Source: Burkholderiales bacterium (GTDB lineage: Bacteria > Pseudomonadota > Gammaproteobacteria > Burkholderiales > SG8-41). Taken from it: 35,242 bases of DNA. The translations under genes were made by a program, and so were the position numbers. The notes beneath the pieces were generated by a model, which was not told where the DNA came from, did not search any database, and saw only the letters and a program-made list of their open reading frames with translations. Location: NCBI GenBank assembly GCA_019746155.1, contig JAIESJ010000049.1:1-35242 (forward strand). The letters run 5' to 3'. This document shows positions 1-8,474 of this stretch, piece after piece (within the stretch, counting starts at the first letter, position 1; every line of letters starts with the position of its first letter).

Positions 1-53
1 CCGCGGACAGCCCTGGGACTGCCGACGCTACTCCCCTCTGCGAGGATGCTCAT

Positions 54-89
54 GTTGCGCGCGCTGCCGCTGACGGCGGCGCGCGCAAC
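54..89. other. strong GC-rich hairpin, 16-bp stem with CTGA loop
   Basis: GTTGCGCGCGC-T-GCCG-CTGA-CGGC-G-GCGCGCGCAAC; all pairs Watson-Crick except one T.G; no T-tract. Confidence 0.6.
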
Positions 90-234
90 GCATGTCTCAG
101 TCAGAGACGCCTCAGATTATGGGTCGATGGCATGTCGAAATGAAATGAAACTTTGTAATACGATAGATTGATATCCATGTACGTTTTCCGCGTTCTTAAT
201 GCCGTCCATTAAGTAACATAATGCATGGCCTGGC

Positions 235-264
235 TTGACGCGGGTAAATTGGCTGTGTTAAAAA
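235..264 (+). promoter_or_regulatory. candidate sigma70 promoter for the riboswitch leader
   Basis: TTGACG (235-240), then TAAAAA (259-264) after an 18-nt spacer, just upstream of the aptamer. Confidence 0.35.
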
Positions 265-295
265 CTGGCTGCGTTCCGGGATCCGGATACGCCCC

Positions 296-413
296 TCCAA
301 AGGGGAGTAGCTTTAGTGGCGCCATTGAAGCGCCATTCAGCAGGGCCGTCATTACGGGACTTGAGGGTCCCCGGTCCTGTTGGCAACGAAAGCGTTGTAA
401 GCGAGACCTTTGC
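296..413 (+). ncRNA. yybP-ykoY family (Mn2+) riboswitch aptamer
   Basis: CAAAGGGGAGTAGC and GCGAGACCTTTG conserved loop/P1 elements; P1 298-303/407-412; hairpins 317-322/330-335, 341-347/373-379, 356-360/367-371, 384-388/393-397; GTCATTACG segment. Confidence 0.88.
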
Positions 414-440
414 CCAGATGGGTAAAGGTCTTTTTTATTT
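404..440 (+). terminator. intrinsic terminator, mutually exclusive with riboswitch P1
   Basis: AGACCTTTGCCC-AGAT-GGGTAAAGGTCT followed by TTTTTATTT; the 5' arm contains the P1 3' strand CCTTTG. Confidence 0.85.
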
Positions 441-480
441 GCGGCCTTCGCCCGTCAGAGGTGAAGGCCGCATTGCTTTT
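440..480 (+). other. second leader hairpin, 10-bp perfect stem
   Basis: TGCGGCCTTC-N13-GAAGGCCGCA followed by TTGCTTTT. Confidence 0.6.
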
Positions 481-544
481 GGGCATACCATAACGTGCCC
501 CGCATGCGGATTTAATCACCGTTATTGATGACGTGAGGCGATCC

Positions 545-1498
545 ATGCAACCCAGCAAAATTCGACGCTATCTCAAGCACGGCACGCTGCCGCAACTGAG
601 CGTGTTCGAGGCCGTTGCGCGCCACGGCAGCTTCACTCGTGCCGCCGAGGAACTCTACATGGCACAGCCGACCGTTTCGGTGCAGATAAGGAAGCTCGCC
701 GAAACCGTCGGGCTGCCGTTGTTCGAGCAGATTGGCAAGCAGATACATCTCACGGAAGCCGGACGCGAGCTCTACGCCGCATGCCACGAGATATTCAGCA
801 CACTGCACGGCGTCGAGAGCACGCTCTCCGATATCCGCGGCCTTAAATGCGGGCGCCTGCAGCTGGCGGCGAGCACCACGGGAAAATATTTTGCCCCGCG
901 CATGCTCGCAGGGTTCGTGCAACGTCATCCCGGCATCGAGGTGTCACTCCAGATCCATCCCCGCGAAACGCTGATTGAACGCATGGCGCAAAACGCCGAC
1001 GACCTCTATATCTTCGCCAATCCGCCCACCGATTCGGAGGTTGTGACGCAGATGATCCTGCCCAATCCGATGGTGGTGTTCGCACGCGCCGACCATCCGC
1101 TGGCGCGTGAAAGGAACATCCCGTTCGAGCGCTTCGCCCGGGAGCCATTCCTGATGCGCGAGCCCGGTTCCGGCACGCGCATGGTGGCTCAACAAATCTT
1201 TGAACAACGCGGCGTCAGGCCCTCGGTACGCATGGAACTGTCCACCAACGAGGCGATCAAGCAAGCGATCCTCGCCGGTCTCGGCGTCTCCATCATGTCG
1301 CGCTACACGCTGGGTCTCGGCGTGGCGCAGGACCAGCTCGTCACGCTCGATGTCGAAGGCTTTCCCCTGGAGCGTCACTGGTACTTCGTCTACCCCGTAG
1401 GCAAGCAATTGCCGGTAGTGGCGCAGACATTCATGGATTTCGTGCGCAAGGAAGTCAAGAATCTGGTGCTGGATCACCTGCCCCTGACCAAGCAGTGA
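545..1498 (+). CDS. LysR-family transcriptional regulator (CbbR-like)
   Basis: N-terminal HTH LSVFEAVARHGSFTRAAEELYMAQPTVSVQIRKLAETVGLPLFEQIG plus substrate-binding domain; ATG at 545 with a purine-rich upstream. Confidence 0.92.
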   Translation: MQPSKIRRYLKHGTLPQLSVFEAVARHGSFTRAAEELYMAQPTVSVQIRKLAETVGLPLFEQIGKQIHLTEAGRELYAACHEIFSTLHGVESTLSDIRGLKCGRLQLAASTTGKYFAPRMLAGFVQRHPGIEVSLQIHPRETLIERMAQNADDLYIFANPPTDSEVVTQMILPNPMVVFARADHPLARERNIPFERFAREPFLMREPGSGTRMVAQQIFEQRGVRPSVRMELSTNEAIKQAILAGLGVSIMSRYTLGLGVAQDQLVTLDVEGFPLERHWYFVYPVGKQLPVVAQTFMDFVRKEVKNLVLDHLPLTKQ

Positions 1499-1517
1499 TG
1501 CCGCGGGGATTCGATAG

Positions 1518-2074
1518 CCGTACCAGGACCCGGCAGACACCGGCGTGGACCAGATGATCGCTGCGGTCAGCGCCGAGAAACGCATCAAGGTCTATCTGAA
1601 TTCCGTGATCGCCAGGACCAGCGGCGCACCCGGACGCTTTTCTGTCGAAATCGCCGCCGAATCGGGCGGCATCACCACCGAAGAGGTGGGCGCCATCGTG
1701 CAGGCCTCGGGATTCACGACTTACGATGCCGGCAAACTTCCCGAATTCGCCTACGGCAAGACGCCGAACGTCGTCGATCAGGCCGGCCTGGAGAAGCTGG
1801 CAAAAGAAGCCGCCGCCCAGGGCGCGCCGCGCATCCGCGTTCGGGCGATCTGTCGTTTCCGATCGTGCGCCTCGAAGGCTGCACGCAGTGCAAACGCTGC
1901 ACCGTGGAGTGCCCGTTCGGCCCGTACTGGGAGCACTCTCCGCAGAAAATCTTCATGATGATCCGCGCGGGAAAGCGCGAGGAAGTGCTCAGATCCGATT
2001 CGATGTGGATGTGCACCTCGTGCTACAATGGCGTGGTGCGCTGCCCGCGCCAGCTGCCGATCACCCAGAAATAG
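1518..2074 (+). pseudogene. decayed HdrA-like / HdrC-like (heterodisulfide reductase-related) chimera
   Basis: Frame 1: KVYLNSVIARTSGAPGRFSVEI...VGAIVQASGFTTYDAGKLPE..YGKTPNVVDQ (HdrA-like); shifts frame near 1840 into SGDLSFPIVRLEGCTQCKRCTVECPFG, then joins PYWEHSPQKIFMMIRAGKREEVLRSDSMWMCTSC (HdrC-like); no N-terminus. Confidence 0.75.
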
Positions 2075-2148
2075 CAAATCTCGAAATAACCGAGATACTG
2101 GCTACGTAACATGCGGGCCGAACTCATCACCATTCTCCGGAGGCTTAA

Positions 2149-2958
2149 GTGACGGCCACCCCAACTGCCACCGAACCCGCCGACCCGCCGGTCCTGCTGC
2201 GCGCCGACGCCGACGGCATCACCACGCTCATTCTCAACCGTCCGCAGCAGTACAACGCGCTGTCCTCGGCGCTGCTGATCGAGCTGCAGGCGGCGATCGA
2301 CGCGATTGCGCGCGACGAGTCGGTGCGGGTCGTCGTCATCGCCGGCACCGGCAAGGCGTTCTGCGCCGGGCACGACCTCAAGGAAATGCGCGCCCATGCC
2401 GACCGCAAATTCATCAAGGACGTGTTCCAGCGCTGCAGCCGCCTGATGCTGAGCCTGACGCGCCTGCCCCAGCCGGTGATCGCGCGCGCCCACGGCATCG
2501 TCGCCGCAGCCGGTTGCCAGCTCGTCGCGCAATGCGACCTGGCAGTGGCGGCCGAGGGGGCGCGCTTTGCGACTTCGGGCATCAACGTCGGACTGTTCTG
2601 CGCCACGCCCGGCGTCGCGCTCACACGCAACATCTCGCGCAAGCGGGCGATGGAAATGCTGATGACGGGGGATTTCATCGACGCCGATACCGCGCTCGCC
2701 TACGGACTCATCAACCGCGTCGTGCCACTGGACGCACTGGACGCCGAAGTGAAGAAGCTCGCGCAATCTATCATCGCCAAGACGCCGGTCGCGGTCGCCG
2801 CCGGCAAGAAAATTTTCTACGAGCAGATCGAGGCCGGACTGGAGCAGGCCTACGAGCTTGCGTCCGAAACCATGGTTTGCAACATGATGACCGAGGATGC
2901 GGCCGAAGGGATAGACGCTTTCATGCAGAAGCGCAAGCCGCAGTGGAAAGGAAAATGA
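2149..2958 (+). CDS. enoyl-CoA hydratase/isomerase (crotonase) family
   Basis: GTG start; ADGITTLILNRPQQYNALSSALL, AFCAGHDLKEM, oxyanion-hole region AAAGCQLVAQCDLAVA. Confidence 0.93.
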   Translation: MTATPTATEPADPPVLLRADADGITTLILNRPQQYNALSSALLIELQAAIDAIARDESVRVVVIAGTGKAFCAGHDLKEMRAHADRKFIKDVFQRCSRLMLSLTRLPQPVIARAHGIVAAAGCQLVAQCDLAVAAEGARFATSGINVGLFCATPGVALTRNISRKRAMEMLMTGDFIDADTALAYGLINRVVPLDALDAEVKKLAQSIIAKTPVAVAAGKKIFYEQIEAGLEQAYELASETMVCNMMTEDAAEGIDAFMQKRKPQWKGK

Positions 2959-3042
2959 AACGGTGTGGTCCAAGCGCCTTCCGCGTTCCACCGTCATCAC
3001 GTATCATATTGATTTATTTATATTTTTTTCTGATGCGCCGCT

Positions 3043-3071
3043 CTTGAAACCACGCTATTCCGCCCCCAGTT
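3043..3071 (+). promoter_or_regulatory. sigma32-like promoter upstream of Hsp20
   Basis: CTTGAAA (3043-3049), 14-nt spacer, CCCCAGTT (3064-3071). Confidence 0.65.
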
Positions 3072-3143
3072 TTACGGGCAGGAGCGCGAGGTACCATCGT
3101 ATCCGCCGCTCCGTGGTCTTTAAGCAATTGGAGGTGATTTTTT

Positions 3144-3602
3144 ATGGCAAACATCACGACTTACAGTCCGTTTGAAGAAATTGCGCGCTTCAATCCGCTC
3201 GACGATCCGTTCGAAGATCTTTTCCGCGGTTTCTTCGTGCGGCCGTTGGCACTGGAGTCGCGCATGTGGGGACAGTCCGCGCCGTTCAGGATGGACGTCA
3301 CGGAGAACGATAAGGAGTATCGCGTCGTGGCCGAAATACCGGGCGTGCGCAAGGAAGACATCAGCGTCACCATCGACGGTGATCAGGTCTCCATCGCGGC
3401 GGAAGTAAAGCGCGAGAAAGACGTCAAGGACGACGAGAAGGCGCTGTGGTCCGAACGCCACTACGGCAAGCTGTACCGCGCATTCACCCTCGGTCACGAA
3501 ATCGACCAGGCAAATGCGCAAGCCAAGTATACCGATGGCGTGCTCGAACTGACGCTGCCCAAGTCGGAGTCGGCGTCAGGCAAGCGGGTCACAGTACATT
3601 GA
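3144..3602 (+). CDS. Hsp20/alpha-crystallin small heat-shock protein
   Basis: FRMDVTENDKEYRVVAEIPGVRKEDISVTIDGDQVSIAAE...YTDGVLELTLPK; upstream GGAGG. Confidence 0.95.
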   Translation: MANITTYSPFEEIARFNPLDDPFEDLFRGFFVRPLALESRMWGQSAPFRMDVTENDKEYRVVAEIPGVRKEDISVTIDGDQVSIAAEVKREKDVKDDEKALWSERHYGKLYRAFTLGHEIDQANAQAKYTDGVLELTLPKSESASGKRVTVH

Positions 3603-3621
3603 TCGCCCGTTGACCTCTCGC

Positions 3622-3649
3622 AAAAGCGGCCCGGAGGGGCCGCTTTTTT
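3622..3649. terminator. bidirectional intrinsic terminator between hsp20 and htpG
   Basis: AAAAGCGGCCC-GGAG-GGGCCGCTTTTTT, perfect 11-bp stem, A-tract and T-tract flanks. Confidence 0.85.
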
Positions 3650-3719
3650 ATTGCCGTCATGCAAGACAGCGGACCGACGGCAAGCGGACGCGCCGCGCCG
3701 CTTAAGGCGGCGTTGACCT

Positions 3720-5630
3720 CTATTTTCCGCCCCACGCCAGCATCAACTGATTGAGCCGCTTGACGAACCCCGCCGGGTCTTCGAGCTGGCCGCCCTCGGC
3801 CAGCAGCGACTGATCGAACAGAATCTGGACGAGGTCGTTGAAGCGCTCGCCCCGCGCTTCTTCCCTGAGCCGCAGCACCAGCGGGTGATGCGGGTTGATT
3901 TCGAGAATGGGCTTCGAGGCCGGCACCTTCTGTCCGGCCGCCTTGAGCAGGCGCTGGAGGTTGGCATTCAAGTCGTGTTCGTCGGCCACCAGGCACGCCG
4001 GCGATTCGGTGAGCCGCAGCGTGACACGCACGTCCTTGACGCGCTCGCCGAGCGTCTTTCTGATTTTCTCGACGAGTTCCCTGAATTCCCCCGCCTCTTT
4101 TTCCTGCTCTTTTTTCTCCGTCTCGTCCTCGAGCCGGCCCAGTTCCAGCCGGCCCTTCGCGACCGACTGCAGCGGCTTGCCCTCGAACTCGGTCAGGTGC
4201 GACGCCACCCACTCATCGACGCGGTCGTAGAGGAGCAGCACTTCCACACCCTTCTTGCGGAAAATCTCGAGATGCGGACTGTTCTTCGCCGCGGCGAAGC
4301 TCTCGGCGGTGATGTAGTAGATTTTCTCTTGGCCCGGTTTCATGCGCGAGACATAGTCGGCAAGCGACACCACCTGTTCCTCGGCGTCCTTGTGCGTGGA
4401 GGCAAAGCGCAGCAGTCTGGCGATGCGCTCGCGGTTGGCGTGGTCTTCGCCCACGCCCTCCTTGAACACCAGCCCGAATTCCTTCCAGAAGGTCGCGAAC
4501 TTCTCCCTGTGGTTCTCGGCCAGGTCCTCGATCATCGACAACACGCGCTTCACCGACCCGGCGCGGATGGCTTCGATGTCCTTGGACTCCTGCAGGATTT
4601 CGCGCGATACGTTGAGCGGCAGATCATTGGAATCGATCACGCCGCGCACGAAGCGCAGATACGCCGGCAGCAGGCGCTCGGCATCGTCCATGATGAATAC
4701 GCGGCGCACGTAGAGCTTGACGCCGCGCCGGTGCTCGCGGTCCCACAGGTCAAACGGCGCGTGCGACGGGATATAGAGCAGCTGGGTGTATTCCTTCCGG
4801 CCTTCGACGCGGTTGTGCGAATAGGCGAGCGGCGCCTCGAAATCGTGCGCCACATGCTTGTAGAACTCGTGGTACTGCTCCTCGGTGATTTCGGACTTGG
4901 GCCGCGCCCACAACGCGCTTGCCTGGTTAACGGTCTCGTCCTCGTCGGTGAGCTTGTTCTTGCCCGAATCCTTGTCCCATTCCTCTTTTTTCATCACGAT
5001 CGGCAGCGTGATGTGGTCGGAATACTTGCGGATGATCGAGCGCAGGCGATAGCCGTTGAGAAGCTCGTCCTCGCCTTCGCGCAGATGCAGCGTGACCTCG
5101 GTGCCGCGCGCCGCCTTTTCCACGGTTTCGATGGTGTACTCGCCGCTGCCGTCGGATTCCCATCTCACGCCATGCTCGGCGGTCAGCCCCGCGCGGCGGG
5201 TGGTGAGCGTCACCTTGTCGGCGACGATGAACGATGAATAGAAGCCCACGCCGAACTGGCCGATGAGATGCGCGTCCTTGGCCTCGTCTCCGGTCAGCCG
5301 CTGGAAGAACTCGCGCGTGCCCGACTTGGCGATGGTGCCGATATGTTCGATCACTTCCTGGCGCGACATGCCGATGCCGTTGTCGGATACCGTGATGGTG
5401 CGCGCCTTCGGGTCGTAGGCGATCCGGATTTTCAGCTCGGCATCGTTCTCGTAGAGCGCCTTGTCGGTGAGCGCCTCGAATCTGAGCTTATCGCAGGCGT
5501 CCGAAGCGTTTGAAACCAGCTCCCTCAGGAAAATCTCCTTGTTGCTGTACAGGGAGTGGATCATCAGGTTGAGCAGCTGTTTGACTTCGGCCTGGAAGCC
5601 TAAAGTCTCCTTGGTCTGGGTTTCTGCCAT
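3720..5630 (-). CDS. htpG: HtpG, Hsp90-family chaperone
   Basis: [69 protein letters not shown]; full length 636 aa. Confidence 0.98.
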   Translation of the reverse strand: MAETQTKETLGFQAEVKQLLNLMIHSLYSNKEIFLRELVSNASDACDKLRFEALTDKALYENDAELKIRIAYDPKARTITVSDNGIGMSRQEVIEHIGTIAKSGTREFFQRLTGDEAKDAHLIGQFGVGFYSSFIVADKVTLTTRRAGLTAEHGVRWESDGSGEYTIETVEKAARGTEVTLHLREGEDELLNGYRLRSIIRKYSDHITLPIVMKKEEWDKDSGKNKLTDEDETVNQASALWARPKSEITEEQYHEFYKHVAHDFEAPLAYSHNRVEGRKEYTQLLYIPSHAPFDLWDREHRRGVKLYVRRVFIMDDAERLLPAYLRFVRGVIDSNDLPLNVSREILQESKDIEAIRAGSVKRVLSMIEDLAENHREKFATFWKEFGLVFKEGVGEDHANRERIARLLRFASTHKDAEEQVVSLADYVSRMKPGQEKIYYITAESFAAAKNSPHLEIFRKKGVEVLLLYDRVDEWVASHLTEFEGKPLQSVAKGRLELGRLEDETEKKEQEKEAGEFRELVEKIRKTLGERVKDVRVTLRLTESPACLVADEHDLNANLQRLLKAAGQKVPASKPILEINPHHPLVLRLREEARGERFNDLVQILFDQSLLAEGGQLEDPAGFVKRLNQLMLAWGGK

Positions 5631-5659
5631 TTTTTCCTCGCTAAAACAAACGGTTATAT

Positions 5660-5686
5660 AATTGGGGCAGATGCCCGGATTTCAAG
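5660..5686 (-). promoter_or_regulatory. sigma32-like promoter for htpG
   Basis: minus strand CTTGAAA, 12-nt spacer, CCCCAATT, about 30 nt upstream of the ATG. Confidence 0.65.
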
Positions 5687-5780
5687 CCCCGACTGGTCGA
5701 GGCCGGCGGCAGTCGCTGCGGTCTGTAAGTAAGTGCGATATTATCGCGTCTTAATGAGTCCAAAAACCGAGGAGAAAACC

Positions 5781-7112
5781 TTGAAATCTCTGCTTTCGAT
5801 CAAGTCCTGGCTGGCTGCAGTGGCACTCAGCGTGTTCTGTACAACGGCATATGCGCAACAAGTATTGTCGATCGTTACCTCATTCCCCAAAGACCTGACC
5901 GAGGTTTACAAAAAAGCCTTTGAAACGCGCAATCCCGGCGTCAAGGTCGAAATCCTCAACAAGGGCACCTCGGCCGGCGTGGCCTATGTGCGCGAAGCGC
6001 CCGCCAACAACAAACCGGACATTTTCTGGGCCTCGGCCCCCGACGCCTTCGAGGTGCTGGCGAAAGACGGGCTGCTCGCCAAATACGACGGCAGGAATCC
6101 GGCCGTGCCGGCCAGGATCGGCGCCTATCCGGTCAACGACCCGAAAGGCTATTACTACGGGCAGGCGCTCGCCGGCTACGGCCTGATGTGGAACACGCGC
6201 TACATGAAAGCCAACAAGCTGCCCGAGCCCAGGGAATGGGCGGACCTCACCAAGCCGGTGTACTTCGGACATGTCGCCATCTCCTCGCCGTCGCGCTCCG
6301 GCACCACCCACCTCACCGTGGAAACCATCCTGCAGGGCGAAGGCTGGGAAAAGGGCTGGCGCCAGATGCTGCAGATCGCCGGCAACTGCGCCGCGATCAC
6401 TGAAAGGAGCTTCGGCGTGCCCGACGGCGTCAATAACGGCCAGTTCGGCATCGGCCTGGTCATCGACTTCTTCGGCCTGTCGGCCAAGGCTTCCGGCTTC
6501 CCCGTCGAATTCGTCTATCCCTCGGTCACCGCCATCGTGCCGGCCAACATCGGCCTGATCGCCAACGCCAAAAATGCCGAACTGGGCAAGAAATTCATCG
6601 CCTTCACGCTGTCGGAAGAAGGCCAGCAATTGTTGCTTGAGCCCAAAATCAGCCGCCTGCCGGTACTGCCCGCCATTTACGCCAAGGCACCCAAGGATTA
6701 TCCCAACCCGTACGGCGGCAAGATCAAGGCCAAGGTCAACTTCGATTCGGAACTGTCCGAGTCGCGCTACTACGTGGTGAGTTCGATTTTCGACCAGACC
6801 ATCACCTTCCGCCACAAGGAGCTGGTCGCCGCCACCCGGGCCATCAACGAGGCCGCCGCCAAGCTCGCCGGCAAGTCCAATCCGCAGGCGCAGAAACTGC
6901 TCGCCGAAGCGCGCGAACTGGCCTATACCCCTGTGGTTTCCGAGGAGAAATCCAGGGACAAGGCCTTCCTGGCGCTGTTCCGCGACACCAAGCGCGACGC
7001 GCTGAAGACCAAGCAGCTGACCGGTCTGGAAGAATACTGGAATAGCACTGCGCGCAAGAACTATGCCAGGGCGGTCGAGCTCGCCAACCAGGCGGCAACT
7101 CTCGCCAAATAA
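5781..7112 (+). CDS. ABC transporter periplasmic substrate-binding protein, ferric-iron type, with C-terminal extension
   Basis: signal peptide LKSLLSIKSWLAAVALSVFCTTAYAQ; SIVTSFPKDLTEVYKKAFETRNPGVKVEI; TTG start after GAGGAGAAAACC (start inferred). Confidence 0.85.
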   Translation: MKSLLSIKSWLAAVALSVFCTTAYAQQVLSIVTSFPKDLTEVYKKAFETRNPGVKVEILNKGTSAGVAYVREAPANNKPDIFWASAPDAFEVLAKDGLLAKYDGRNPAVPARIGAYPVNDPKGYYYGQALAGYGLMWNTRYMKANKLPEPREWADLTKPVYFGHVAISSPSRSGTTHLTVETILQGEGWEKGWRQMLQIAGNCAAITERSFGVPDGVNNGQFGIGLVIDFFGLSAKASGFPVEFVYPSVTAIVPANIGLIANAKNAELGKKFIAFTLSEEGQQLLLEPKISRLPVLPAIYAKAPKDYPNPYGGKIKAKVNFDSELSESRYYVVSSIFDQTITFRHKELVAATRAINEAAAKLAGKSNPQAQKLLAEARELAYTPVVSEEKSRDKAFLALFRDTKRDALKTKQLTGLEEYWNSTARKNYARAVELANQAATLAK

Positions 7113-7175
7113 ATCCCAGTCCGAACACAGGGAGAGGTTCTTGAAAGCACTCAGGCCCGCGGCGGCGCGGCTCGA

Positions 7176-8474
7176 ATGCCTCGGCAGCTAGGTATGCTCA
7201 TTCCCGCCGACCACGCGCAACGCCTCGTCCTCAACGATGAAGTCCACGCCCGGCCCTACGCCCAGGTCGAGGCGCCCGAGCGCGTCGCGTTTCTGGCACT
7301 GCTCTCCGGCGACAGTGGCAGTGGCGCAGCCCCCCACGCCCTTGCCCGCCTGTTCGAGCGCATGGGCCGGCCGGTGCCGCGGCTCGACGTCCCTCACGTC
7401 AGCGCCGACCTCGGCGCGTTCCGCCTGATATGGGAGCGCCATACCGAGTTCGCGAGCTACACCTTCTTTTGCCGCGGCGATGCCGGCGCGCCCTTCGCGT
7501 CGAGCGCGCTCGACGCGGTGCCCGCCGATTGGCTGGAGGCGCTCCCCGGTGAGACCATCGTCGCGACCCAGGTCGCGGTCGCGAAAGCGCCCGGGCCGAT
7601 TCCGGCGGCGCGGGAAATCGCACAAAGCTTCGCGGACAACCCCATCGTCGGTGCCGCGGTCGCTTCAGGCGCGGCCTGCGTGTTCACCGATTTCCGCATT
7701 CATCCCGACCGCATGAGCCGCTTCCTGCTGCTCGACCGCGGGCTCGGCCGCTACCAGGCCGGGCGCATCGTGCAGCGGCTGCTCGAGATCGAGACCTACC
7801 GCATGATGGCATTGCTCGCCTTCCCGGTGGCGCGCCGCGTCGGAAGCGAGATCAGCGCCGCCGAGCGCACGCTCTCCGCGCTCACGGAACGCATGGCAGG
7901 CGCCGGCACCGAGGACGAGCCGCAACTGCTCAACGAACTGACGCGGCTCGCCGCGTCGGTGGAGAGATCGGTGTCGGCAAGCAAATACCGCTTCGGCGCC
8001 GCGCGCGCCTACCACGAACTTACCCGTGACCGCATCCGCGGCCTGCGCGAGGAGCGCATCCCCGGCCTCCAGACCATCGGCGAGTTCATGGAACGGCGGC
8101 TCGCGCCGGCGATGAACACCTGCGAGTCGATGGCCAAGCGCCAGGACGAGCTTTCCGCGCGCATCGCGCGCTCGAGCGACCTGCTGCGCACGCGCGTGGA
8201 CGTCGAACGCGAGCAGCAGAACCTGCAGATGCTGGCGCAGATGAATCGCCGCGCCAAACTGCAGCTCCGGCTGCAGGAAACGGTCGAGGGCCTGTCGGTC
8301 GCGGCGATCACCTATTACGCCGTGGGCCTGATCGGCTACCTTGCCAAGGCGGCGAAAAGTTTCGGCATCCACTTCGAGCCTGATCTCGTGACGGGAATTT
8401 CCATCCCGATCGTGGCGGTGCTGGTGATGCTCGGCGTGCGCCACATCCGCAAGACCGTGATGCGGGCGTCATGA
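7176..8474 (+). CDS. DUF3422 family membrane protein
   Basis: LNDEVHARPYAQVEAPERVAFLAL N-terminus; C-terminal transmembrane segments; overlaps the next gene by ATGA. Confidence 0.85.
   Translation: MPRQLGMLIPADHAQRLVLNDEVHARPYAQVEAPERVAFLALLSGDSGSGAAPHALARLFERMGRPVPRLDVPHVSADLGAFRLIWERHTEFASYTFFCRGDAGAPFASSALDAVPADWLEALPGETIVATQVAVAKAPGPIPAAREIAQSFADNPIVGAAVASGAACVFTDFRIHPDRMSRFLLLDRGLGRYQAGRIVQRLLEIETYRMMALLAFPVARRVGSEISAAERTLSALTERMAGAGTEDEPQLLNELTRLAASVERSVSASKYRFGAARAYHELTRDRIRGLREERIPGLQTIGEFMERRLAPAMNTCESMAKRQDELSARIARSSDLLRTRVDVEREQQNLQMLAQMNRRAKLQLRLQETVEGLSVAAITYYAVGLIGYLAKAAKSFGIHFEPDLVTGISIPIVAVLVMLGVRHIRKTVMRAS

Noticed and set aside
3885-5237. 450-aa plus-strand ORF opposite htpG
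   Set aside because: Antisense shadow of a high-GC coding gene; no recognisable domain, and htpG on the other strand is unambiguous.
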